Shown here piece after piece: positions 8,089-14,377 of a stretch of 15,953 nt of DNA. The stretch is from contig DKAS01000181.1 of the NCBI GenBank assembly GCA_002448875.1, positions 1 through 15,953 on the forward strand. The letters are read 5' to 3'. Origin of the DNA: Proteobacteria bacterium UBA6920 (GTDB taxonomy: Bacteria; Pseudomonadota; Gammaproteobacteria; SG8-11). The translations under genes and the position numbers were made by a program. The notes beneath the pieces were generated by a model, which ran no database searches, was not told where the DNA came from, and saw only the letters and a list, made by a program, of their open reading frames with translations. Position 1 is the first letter of the stretch; each line of letters starts with the position of its first letter.

Positions 8089-8334
8089 TCGGGCAAGAAC
8101 CCGCCATTAACGGTCCGGAACAGGCGTAGATCGGCAAAATTAGTGAATCGGGGAAAAACTAGGTTTCAAGGCCATCTTTTATGTCAAAATCGGGCAAATT
8201 CGGGCATTCTGAGGCTTTTTTAAGAAAACTGGCGAAAAAATGCGCAACCATTGCCCGGGCCTGTGGGTAAGTGCCACGTTCCCGTGGGCTATTTCCATTA
8301 AATCAGCTAGTTATGAATTGATCTGTGGTGTAAC
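8089..8334. other. Non-coding stretch with a degenerate repeat
   Basis: Between the MarR gene and the tRNA promoter I see no convincing gene. The left part holds about five loose copies of a motif like AATCGGGCAAAATT (near 8087, 8130, 8146, 8188 and 8198), and it is richer in A and T than the flanking genes. A run of six T at 8216-8221 has no stem before it. A five-base inverted repeat (CCACG/CGTGG) lies near 8274-8287. No rho-independent terminator for the MarR gene is evident. Confidence 0.45.
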
Positions 8335-8363
8335 TGGACAGCCAGGGCCTGACCTTATACAAT
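8335..8363 (+). promoter_or_regulatory. Sigma70 promoter of tRNA-Met
   Basis: TGGACA (8335-8340) and TACAAT (8358-8363) each match the -35 and -10 consensus at 5 of 6 positions, with the optimal 17-base spacer. The bases after the -10 are C-rich (CTCGCCTCC), like the GC-rich discriminators of stable-RNA promoters under stringent control. Transcription would start near 8370, about 23 bases before the mature tRNA. Confidence 0.75.
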
Positions 8364-8392
8364 CTCGCCTCCGTTCATTCCGGACATTTCCT

Positions 8393-8469
8393 GGCTACGT
8401 AGCTCAGCTGGTTAGAGCACAACACTCATAATGTTGGGGTCGGTGGTTCGATTCCACCCGTAGCCACCA
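8393..8469 (+). tRNA. Elongator tRNA-Met (anticodon CAT)
   Basis: This 77-base tRNA has the acceptor stem GGCTACG paired with CGTAGCC and an encoded CCA at 8467-8469. The D-arm region is AGCTCAGCTGGTTAGAGC. The anticodon loop carries CAT at 8427-8429, and the T-arm is GGTGG-TTCGATT-CCACC. The 5' half is nearly identical to the E. coli elongator tRNA-Met as I remember it. Initiator tRNA is excluded because the first acceptor pair is a proper G-C and the anticodon stem lacks three G-C pairs. A tRNA-Ile2 (modified CAT) is less likely given the match. The gene is convergent with the ACT-domain gene, with only 6 bases between. No integrase or duplicated 3' end suggests use as an attachment site. 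Confidence 0.97.
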
Positions 8470-8475
8470 TATCGA

Positions 8476-8877
8476 TTATTTTTCGCCCACCAGCACGTCC
8501 TTGACGAGGTCCCTGGCCTCCTGGCCGCGTTCGGCGCAGATCGCCACCAGACCGTAGTCGTTGTCCCGTTGCAGAAAGCGCAGACTGCGCAAGTTGATGC
8601 CGGCATCGGAAAAACGCCGGGCGATGCGCGCCAGGGCACCGGGTTCATCCTTGATACGTATCACCAGCGCGTCTTCAGTCACGGCTTTGATGCCGGGAAT
8701 GGCCTGCAACAGGCGCAGGGCCTCGTCATAGCGATCCACGGACAGAATGGTGATGGCGGACTCGGCGAAGGATTCGGCGTCGATATTCTCGATATTGATG
8801 GCCTGCCTGGCCAGGGTTTCCGATATTTCGGCGATGATACCCGGCTGATTGCCGGAAATGATGGTGATCTGCTTCAT
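8476..8877 (-). CDS. Tandem ACT-domain protein, coupled to the decarboxylase gene
   Basis: This 133-residue protein consists of two ACT domains and nothing else. The first (about 3-68) has the ligand-loop pattern NQPGIIAEISETLARQAINI, and the second (about 70-131) has DEPGALARIARRFSDAGINL. ACT domains bind amino acids or related small molecules at domain interfaces and usually regulate enzymes or transcription. No catalytic or DNA-binding domain is attached, so it may act by binding a partner protein. Its ATG (8877-8875) overlaps the TGA of the upstream decarboxylase in an ATGA junction, which suggests translational coupling and a roughly fixed ratio of the two proteins. A regulatory subunit for the decarboxylase, or a sensor of its substrate, is a reasonable inference but not proven. 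Confidence 0.88.
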   Translation of the reverse strand: MKQITIISGNQPGIIAEISETLARQAINIENIDAESFAESAITILSVDRYDEALRLLQAIPGIKAVTEDALVIRIKDEPGALARIARRFSDAGINLRSLRFLQRDNDYGLVAICAERGQEARDLVKDVLVGEK

Positions 8878-10076
8878 GGTGCGCCAGCTCCCGCGGGTCG
8901 AGGCTGCAGTTCCTGCAGCAGTTGCTTGATATGTCCGGCGGTAACGTGCGGCACGGTAATGATGTGGGCGATGTCGTTGTGCACGGCCAGTTGCCAGCGC
9001 TTCGCCAGGTCGGCATCCGGGCGGGGGAATACGACGGTAATGGAATTGCGATTGCGCCAGGCTTTGATGCCCTGGGCCGCGAACTGCTCGATGGCGTAGT
9101 CAGCCATTTCCAGGCAACGGCGAATCATGGCGCGGAATCCGCTTTCACCGTGCATGCGCAGGGCGTACCAGATGAACAGCGGGGTGATGGCGTTGCGTGA
9201 ACCGGAAAGTGTCGTATCCAGGGTGCCCACGTATTCGACGGAGCGGGCGATGCGATCGACATTGGTTTTCTTGGCGATAACCACGCCGCAGGGTATCGGC
9301 GAGCCGATGAGTTTGTGACCACTGATGGAAACGCTGTCGATACCGGCGGGAAAGTCAAAAGGTTGCGGATTGTCGACGAACGGCAGGATCATGCCGCTGA
9401 GGGCGGCGTCGGCATGGATGTAGTAGGCGGGTATCGCCAGCTCGCGCATGATATTCTTGATCCGGGTCACATCATCCACCGCGCCTTTCATCGTCGTGCC
9501 GATATTGGCGAAAATGATGGGCGGCGCGTCGCGATGGATACGGATGGTTTCCTTCAGATCCAGGTAGTCGATTTCGCCGTTGGCCAGGCTCTTGATCATG
9601 ATGTTACGGGCATGCAGCAAACGCAGGATTTTGGCCACGCTGTAGTGCGTGTCTTCGGAGTAGTACACCACGCCGTTGGGCAGCAGCTCCCGCGCCAGGT
9701 AAATGCCGTACATATTGCCTTCGGTGCCGCCATTGGTCATGTAACCCCAGAAATCCGCCGCCGGTGCGCGGGTGAATTGCCGGAACATTTCCAGAACTTC
9801 ACATTCGATGGCGTGGGTGTTGAGACGGAAGGTGGTGTCGAGAAACGGGTCGCCGACATTGTTCAGGGGAAACTGCAAAAAGCGGTACAGCGGTGAATAA
9901 TCGAAGTCGCCATTGCAGGGATAGCCGAGAAAACGCTGGGCTTGCTCAGCGATAGTGCGGTGGAGGTCGTCCAGACGAGCCTGGTCCGCGGCGGTCAGCT
10001 GCGGTGGCGGGTGCGCGGATTTCTTTTCCAACATGCTGGCAGCGGGTCCCGGAGTATGCCGATACGTGCCAGGCAT
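8874..10076 (-). CDS. hdc: PLP-dependent histidine decarboxylase-like enzyme (group II decarboxylase)
   Basis: This 400-residue enzyme closely resembles the PLP-type histidine decarboxylases of Gram-negative bacteria such as Morganella. Shared blocks include GYPCNGDFDY (51-60), WGYMTNGGTEGNMYG (110-124), YYSEDTHYSVAKI (138-150, with H144 stacking on PLP), HADAALSGMILPFVD (221-235, with D223 contacting the pyridine nitrogen), SGHKLIGSPIPCG (252-264, K255 the Schiff-base lysine) and AWRNRNSITVVFP near the C-terminus. It would release CO2 from histidine to give histamine. Plant serine decarboxylases belong to the same branch, so serine-to-ethanolamine activity cannot be excluded. The start may be the ATG at 10076 or, equally plausibly, the ATG at 10034 (MLEKKS), which drops 14 unconserved residues; neither has a good ribosome site. 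It lies 114 bases behind narL on the same strand and overlaps the ACT gene. Confidence 0.88.
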   Translation of the reverse strand: MPGTYRHTPGPAASMLEKKSAHPPPQLTAADQARLDDLHRTIAEQAQRFLGYPCNGDFDYSPLYRFLQFPLNNVGDPFLDTTFRLNTHAIECEVLEMFRQFTRAPAADFWGYMTNGGTEGNMYGIYLARELLPNGVVYYSEDTHYSVAKILRLLHARNIMIKSLANGEIDYLDLKETIRIHRDAPPIIFANIGTTMKGAVDDVTRIKNIMRELAIPAYYIHADAALSGMILPFVDNPQPFDFPAGIDSVSISGHKLIGSPIPCGVVIAKKTNVDRIARSVEYVGTLDTTLSGSRNAITPLFIWYALRMHGESGFRAMIRRCLEMADYAIEQFAAQGIKAWRNRNSITVVFPRPDADLAKRWQLAVHNDIAHIITVPHVTAGHIKQLLQELQPRPAGAGAP

Positions 10077-10190
10077 ATCGGCCGCGACGCGGGAAATTTG
10101 AATATGCAGCGACGCCGGCGCCGGTGCCAGCGGCGGGCAGATGCGCCTGGGGCACTGGGGTGCGTGTCGCGCAGCATGGCGCGGCCCGCG

Positions 10191-10874
10191 CTATTTCTGG
10201 CCTGGGCGGGCCTGATCGTTGTTGACCACCCAAACAGCCGCTTCGATACGCGAGTGCAGATTGAGTTTCTTCAACAAGTGTTTTACGTGCACCTTGACCG
10301 TGCCCTCGGCAATGTCCAGGCGGCGGGCGATCAGTTTGTTGCTCAATCCCTGGGCGATGAGCTGCAGAATCTGCTGTTCGCGCTCGGTCAGGCCGGCGCT
10401 GCCGGTGTTTTCCGGTGTCAGGCGCTCGTTGCGCAAGGCCTGTGCCAGCAGTTCCGTCAGGCGTTCGCTGACCACCATATGGCCCTGGGCCGCCTGACGC
10501 AGGTAGTGCAGTGTATCCTCCGGTTCCATGTCCTTGAGCAAATAGCCGTCGGCACCGGCGCGCAGGGCGGCGATGACATCCTGTTCCGCGTCGGAAACCG
10601 TCATCATGATTACCCGGCTGTCCAGATCGGCGCTGCGTATGGCTTTGAGGGTTTGCATGCCATCCATGCCTTTCATATTGAGGTCAAGAATCACCAGATC
10701 CGGTCGCAGGCGCTGTACCAGCGCGATACCGCTGCCGCCGTCGGCGGCCTCGGCCAGCAGCGACAAACCCGGTTCCATGGCGATCAGGTCTGCCAGCCCC
10801 TTGCGGAACAAAGGATGATCGTCGATGGCGATAATGGTGCAGGGATGTTCAGTGGGCATTGTACATGCGCTCAT
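10191..10874 (-). CDS. narL: Nitrate/nitrite response regulator NarL
   Basis: This 227-residue two-component response regulator is the NarL partner of NarX. The receiver domain (about 12-130) carries acidic D18/D19, phosphoacceptor D64 (VILDLNMKGMDG), T92 and K114 (GYLLKDMEPED). A LuxR/GerE helix-turn-helix domain (about 160-220) contains LTEREQQILQLIAQGLSNKLIARRLDI and TVKVHVKHLLKKLNL. The KDMEPED, TVKVHVKH and EAAVWV blocks match E. coli NarL rather than the general family. Phosphorylated NarL binds TACYYMT-type heptamers, and such sites are visible at 12930-12963. The ATG at 10874 overlaps the narX stop (ATGA), indicating coupled translation; an internal ATG at 10859 is an alternative. The decarboxylase gene follows on the same strand. 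Confidence 0.95.
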   Translation of the reverse strand: MSACTMPTEHPCTIIAIDDHPLFRKGLADLIAMEPGLSLLAEAADGGSGIALVQRLRPDLVILDLNMKGMDGMQTLKAIRSADLDSRVIMMTVSDAEQDVIAALRAGADGYLLKDMEPEDTLHYLRQAAQGHMVVSERLTELLAQALRNERLTPENTGSAGLTEREQQILQLIAQGLSNKLIARRLDIAEGTVKVHVKHLLKKLNLHSRIEAAVWVVNNDQARPGQK

Positions 10875-12778
10875 GAGGTGATGGCTTGTTGATAGATTTC
10901 CTGCATGTCGGTCCTGAAATGCAGCAGCACCCGGGTGCCGCCCAGCGGTGATGCCAGGATCTGCAGTTCACCACCGATGGCGTGGGCGCGTTCACGCATG
11001 ATAGTCAGGCCGTAGTGGTGGTGCAGCGCTTCCGGCTGTTGCAGGCCGACGCCGTCGTCGTCGATGCTGATGTTTACTCCGCCGTGGATGTCGCAGTGCA
11101 AGGCCACCGCGGCCTGTTTCGCCCTGGCATGCTGCAGCACGTTGGCCAGAGCTTCGCGAATTACCTGAATGACATTGATTTCCGCGTTCGGCGGCAGTTT
11201 GCAGTTACCAAGATGGTTTTCCAGAATGATTCGCACGCTGCCGCGCTGCTGGTATTCGCGCACAATATTCTGCATGGTGTTGTTGAAGTTGGCCTCGTCG
11301 ATACGCAGGCGAAAGGTGGTGAGCAGTTCACGCAACTGGCGGTAGGCATTGTTCAGGCCATCGCGCAATTCGCCGGTGATGCCTTTTATCCTGCTCGCTG
11401 ACTGCTGGTCGTGACCGAGTTCGGCATCCAGCCGGCTGACCTGAATTTTCAAGTACGACAGGGATTGCGCCAGCGAGTCGTGCAATTCGCGCGCTATGGT
11501 GCTGCGTTCCTCGAGCAGGGCCAGCATGCGCACCTGCGAGCCACGTTGCGCCATTTTCAGCGCCAGCGCGATGTGGCTGGCGATGGTTTCCAGCAGGATC
11601 TGCTGCCACGGCTGCAGATTGCCCTCGGTGCCGGTTTCCAGCAACAATACCCCGTATTGCTTTTCCATGTCCTTTATCGGAATGGACAGCATCGGGGTGG
11701 CGGCGGGTGATTGCGGGACGCGAATCACGGTGTGGGTGGCGGCGCCGGTGAAGCAGGCCTGGCAATCCGGCCGCCGACAGATATCGCTTGCCGGCAGCGG
11801 CGCGCTGCGGTTGCTGGCGAGGCGGAAAGCATGACTTTTGCCGTCTTCCCCGAGACAAATTTCCCCCGGACCCGTGCCGATGGTGTCCTGAATGTCCTGC
11901 AGCAGATCGCGGTATACCGCGTCGGTCAGCGGCGCCTCGCTGAGGCGACGGGTGGTGCGATACAGCAGGTCCAGCGAGCGATTGCTGCGTTCCAGGTCGG
12001 CGGTCTTGCGGCGCACCCGGGCCTCGAGATCCCGATACATGCGCGACAGTTCCGCCGCCATGGTGTTGAAGGCGATGCTCAGTTGTCCCAGCTCGTCCGC
12101 GCCCTGATAGCGGGTCTGCGCGGAAAAATCACCGTCGCGCACCGCGCGGGCGCACTGCGACAGATCGCGCAATGGCGCCAGCACTCGGTTGTGCATCCAG
12201 TAGAGAGTGACGAAAGCCACCAGCAGGGTGAGAAAAAGCGTACTCACCTGAATCAGACGTATGCGCTGGATATTGGCTTCAGCAGAAAATTCCAGCGCGC
12301 GCACCATAGCGTCTATATGAGTTACCAGCAGCGGCGTATGTTCGGAAAACCGCCAGCGCAGCGTATTGGCCTCGGATGAATGATCGGTGAGTGCCTCGAT
12401 GTATTGCCGCAGCATCGGTTGAAACTCCCCCTGCCACTGCTCCTCCACCTGGTGGTAGGCGCGGTTTACGTCTGCGCTGCGGATCTTGAGCAGCACACCG
12501 GTAAGCCGCGGGTCGCGCAGTCGTTGGCTGAAGGCCGCGCTCAACTCCAGCAGGCGGGATTGCTGGTCAGCCGACGTTTGCACGGCCTCACCCAGCGCGC
12601 TGGACAAACGATAGGCCTGCATGCGCAGGCTACCGGCGAGATTGATGGCGGCGGCCTGGCCCTCCGAGGACTCGGCGACGATTACGGTGCTGAGCATGCC
12701 GCTGAAGGCCAGACTGATGATCAAAACCATGGAAACGGCCAGGCGCAGAAACAGCGATTGGTTGAGTATTTTCAACAT
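10871..12778 (-). CDS. narX: Nitrate/nitrite sensor histidine kinase NarX
   Basis: This 635-residue inner-membrane kinase detects nitrate and nitrite and phosphorylates NarL. TM1 (about 10-34) and TM2 (about 176-197) enclose a periplasmic sensor of about 140 residues. The sensor begins with the P-box NLAGSLRMQAYRL (46-58), the nitrate-binding signature of NarX/NarQ. A HAMP linker (about 197-250) follows, then a GAF-like central module with a Cys cluster C334-x4-C339-x2-C342. The HPK7-type H-box ARELHDSLAQSL has H433, the N-box is REALANVLQHA (N546), and the G-boxes are DDDGVGL (574-580) and HHYGLTIMRERA. The order of modules matches E. coli NarX. The ATG start lacks a strong ribosome site; GAAGAG lies further upstream than ideal. 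It is the first gene of the narXL-decarboxylase-ACT cluster and diverges from narK1. Confidence 0.95.
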   Translation of the reverse strand: MLKILNQSLFLRLAVSMVLIISLAFSGMLSTVIVAESSEGQAAAINLAGSLRMQAYRLSSALGEAVQTSADQQSRLLELSAAFSQRLRDPRLTGVLLKIRSADVNRAYHQVEEQWQGEFQPMLRQYIEALTDHSSEANTLRWRFSEHTPLLVTHIDAMVRALEFSAEANIQRIRLIQVSTLFLTLLVAFVTLYWMHNRVLAPLRDLSQCARAVRDGDFSAQTRYQGADELGQLSIAFNTMAAELSRMYRDLEARVRRKTADLERSNRSLDLLYRTTRRLSEAPLTDAVYRDLLQDIQDTIGTGPGEICLGEDGKSHAFRLASNRSAPLPASDICRRPDCQACFTGAATHTVIRVPQSPAATPMLSIPIKDMEKQYGVLLLETGTEGNLQPWQQILLETIASHIALALKMAQRGSQVRMLALLEERSTIARELHDSLAQSLSYLKIQVSRLDAELGHDQQSASRIKGITGELRDGLNNAYRQLRELLTTFRLRIDEANFNNTMQNIVREYQQRGSVRIILENHLGNCKLPPNAEINVIQVIREALANVLQHARAKQAAVALHCDIHGGVNISIDDDGVGLQQPEALHHHYGLTIMRERAHAIGGELQILASPLGGTRVLLHFRTDMQEIYQQAITS

Positions 12779-12880
12779 GGGCCAGCTTTTCTCTTCGTGA
12801 TCCCGGTGGGGATAGCGGCCGCCTGGCGAAAAAGGCGTACCCCCATTGCTATGAATGAGCGGCAGGACGCTTTAGACAGT

Positions 12881-12909
12881 ATAGTACAACCGGACTAAAT
12901 CCCTATCAA
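12881..12909 (-). promoter_or_regulatory. Probable sigma70 promoter of narXL
   Basis: On the minus strand TTGATA (12909-12904, 5 of 6) is followed by a 17-base spacer and TACTAT (12886-12881, 4 of 6). A nearby TATACT overlaps the -10 but gives a long spacer. Transcription would start near 12874, leaving a leader of about 95 bases before narX. Confidence 0.5.
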
Positions 12910-12929
12910 CTCAATAAGTTAACGCTTAT

Positions 12930-12963
12930 GGCTCCCGCTACTCCCGCTACCCCCCCGGGGGTA
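12930..12963. promoter_or_regulatory. Phased array of NarL heptamer sites
   Basis: TACTCCC (12939-12945) and TACCCCC (12948-12954) face the same way. GGGGGTA (12957-12963) is the inverse of TACCCCC. Each differs from the NarL consensus TACYYMT only in its last base. The last two form a perfect 7-2-7 inverted pair, the preferred NarL architecture, within a 9-base-arm palindrome (12946-12965). GGCTCCC at 12930-12936 is a weaker fourth element in the same 9-base phase. The array lies between the divergent narX and narK1 promoters and could serve either. Confidence 0.65.
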
Positions 12964-12988
12964 GCCAGACGGGTCGGGCGGTTAATGG

Positions 12989-13015
12989 TTGAACAGCGCG
13001 CTAGGTAAATATTTT
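12989..13015 (+). promoter_or_regulatory. Possible narK1 promoter
   Basis: TTGAAC (12989-12994) and TATTTT (13010-13015) resemble -35 and -10 boxes, but the 15-base spacer is short, so an activator may be needed. The start would be near 13022, placing the heptamer array at about -60 to -92. No convincing FNR box is seen. Confidence 0.3.
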
Positions 13016-13040
13016 CTACTTTAGTACGTAGTAGGCTACG
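13016..13040 (+). repeat. Overlapping short inverted repeats in the narK1 leader
   Basis: CTACT (13016-13020) can pair with AGTAG (13030-13034). Alternatively CGTAG (13027-13031) can pair with CTACG (13036-13040) around a four-base loop. The two pairings exclude each other. They lie before the ribosome site at 13057, either within the leader or around the transcription start. They may be small RNA hairpins or further half-sites for a regulator. Confidence 0.35.
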
Positions 13041-13068
13041 AACCCGCGACACTTCCGGAGCAGCTACT

Positions 13069-14334
13069 ATGCCAAGTCATCGCGTCAAACAAATGTCCGT
13101 TCTTACCCTCAATACGCTGGCATTTACCGCCTGTTTTGCCATCTGGGTGATGTTCTCCGTCATCGGCATACCGATCAAAACCGGACTGCAGCTGTCGGAT
13201 ACGCAGTTCGGCCTGCTGGCGGCGACGCCGATATTGACCGGCTCCCTGCTGCGTCTGCCCCTGGGCATGCTGACCGATAAATATGGCGGCCGCATGGTGT
13301 TCGCGATTCTGATGGTGGCGGTGATCCCGCCGCTGTTTCTCATTTCCATGGCCACGGCCTACTGGCAGTTTCTGGTGCTGGGTCTGTTCGTGGGCGCCGC
13401 CGGCGCCTCATTTTCCGTAGGCATCGCCTATACCGCGCGCTGGTTCAGCAAGTCGCGGCAGGGTCTGGCCATGGGTATCTTCGGCGCCGGTAACGCCGGC
13501 GCGGCAGTTACCAAGTTTGTGGCGCCGAGCATCGTCGTCGCCTGGGGCTGGCAGATGGTGCCGGTGGTTTACGCCATTGCACTGAGCGTCGTCGTCATTC
13601 TGTTTCTGCTGTTTACCCATACGGAGAAAGCCCATCACGTTCACACCTCGGTAACCATATGGGACCAGATCAAGTCGCTGCGCGACCCCACAGTGTGGAA
13701 ATACTGTCAGTACTATTCCCTGGTGTTCGGCGGTTATGTCGCCCTGTCATTGTGGATGACGAAATATTACATGGGTGTCTACGGGCACGGTATTCAAGAG
13801 GCGGCGTTGCTGGCGGCGATATTCGTTCTGCCCTCGGGGGTGATCCGTGCCCTGGGTGGCTGGCTGTCCGACAAATTCGGCGCTCATCGCGTCACCTGGT
13901 GGGTAATGTGGGCTTCGCTGGCCTGCTTATTCTTCATGTCTTATCCGCAGACTGATTTACAGATTCACCGGGTGGACGGCAGCACCTTCGCCATGCACCT
14001 GGGGGTGAACCAGTACGTGTTCACCGCGCTGTTGTTCGTCGTCGGTATCTGCTGGGGTTTTGGCAAGGCGTCGGTGTTCAAATATCTCTCCGATGAGTAC
14101 CCGCACAATATCGGTGTCATGTCCGGCATTGTCGGTCTGGTGGGTGGTCTGGGCGGCTTTGTCCTGCCCATCATGTTCGGCGCTCTGCTGGATCTCACCG
14201 GCGTTTACACCACCGCGTTCATGCTGCTGTTCGGCGTGACGCTGGTGTCCCTGATGTGGATGCAATATTCAGGGGAGCGGGAAAAGGATCGTACCCGGCG
14301 TAAGCAGTTTTATCCAATAGACACGACTTCCTGA
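13069..14334 (+). CDS. narK1: NarK1-type nitrate transporter (MFS nitrate/nitrite porter)
   Basis: This 421-residue, 12-helix major facilitator of the nitrate/nitrite porter family brings nitrate across the inner membrane, probably with protons if it is a true NarK1 type. The two substrate-site arginines are R62 (LLRLPLG) and R260 (VIRALGGWLSDK). Nitrate signature 1 is GIFGAGNAGAAVTKFVAP (136-153) and signature 2 is GIVGLVGGLGGF (353-364). The MFS loop motif GMLTDKYGGR lies between helices 2 and 3. The ATG at 13069 has GGAG (13057-13060) eight bases upstream. It is the first gene rightward from the NarL-site region, with narK2 43 bases downstream. In Paracoccus the two types are fused into one protein; here they are separate. 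The transport mode is inferred from type, not shown. Confidence 0.93.
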   Translation: MPSHRVKQMSVLTLNTLAFTACFAIWVMFSVIGIPIKTGLQLSDTQFGLLAATPILTGSLLRLPLGMLTDKYGGRMVFAILMVAVIPPLFLISMATAYWQFLVLGLFVGAAGASFSVGIAYTARWFSKSRQGLAMGIFGAGNAGAAVTKFVAPSIVVAWGWQMVPVVYAIALSVVVILFLLFTHTEKAHHVHTSVTIWDQIKSLRDPTVWKYCQYYSLVFGGYVALSLWMTKYYMGVYGHGIQEAALLAAIFVLPSGVIRALGGWLSDKFGAHRVTWWVMWASLACLFFMSYPQTDLQIHRVDGSTFAMHLGVNQYVFTALLFVVGICWGFGKASVFKYLSDEYPHNIGVMSGIVGLVGGLGGFVLPIMFGALLDLTGVYTTAFMLLFGVTLVSLMWMQYSGEREKDRTRRKQFYPIDTTS

Positions 14335-14377
14335 TGGGCGCGCCCGTGCGCGGAATAAATTACCTGAGGATGTAGCC

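Noticed and set aside
8200..8221. Possible rho-independent terminator ending in six T
   Set aside because: No stem of useful length can be formed directly before the T run on this strand.
8240..8431. A 63-codon frame reading into tRNA-Met
   Set aside because: It overlaps the tRNA and its promoter, has no ribosome site and shows no protein features.
8393..8469. tRNA-Met as an integration site for a mobile element
   Set aside because: No integrase, no repeated tRNA 3' end and no foreign-looking genes are present on either side.
10115..10124. Perfect palindrome CCGGCGCCGG in the narL-decarboxylase gap, considered as a terminator
   Set aside because: It has no loop and no T run after it on the minus strand, and such palindromes are common in GC-rich DNA.
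12982..12995. Possible FNR box TTAAT-N4-GAACA upstream of narK1
   Set aside because: The left half is acceptable but the right half matches the consensus ATCAA at only one position. The spacing to the likely start is also uncertain.
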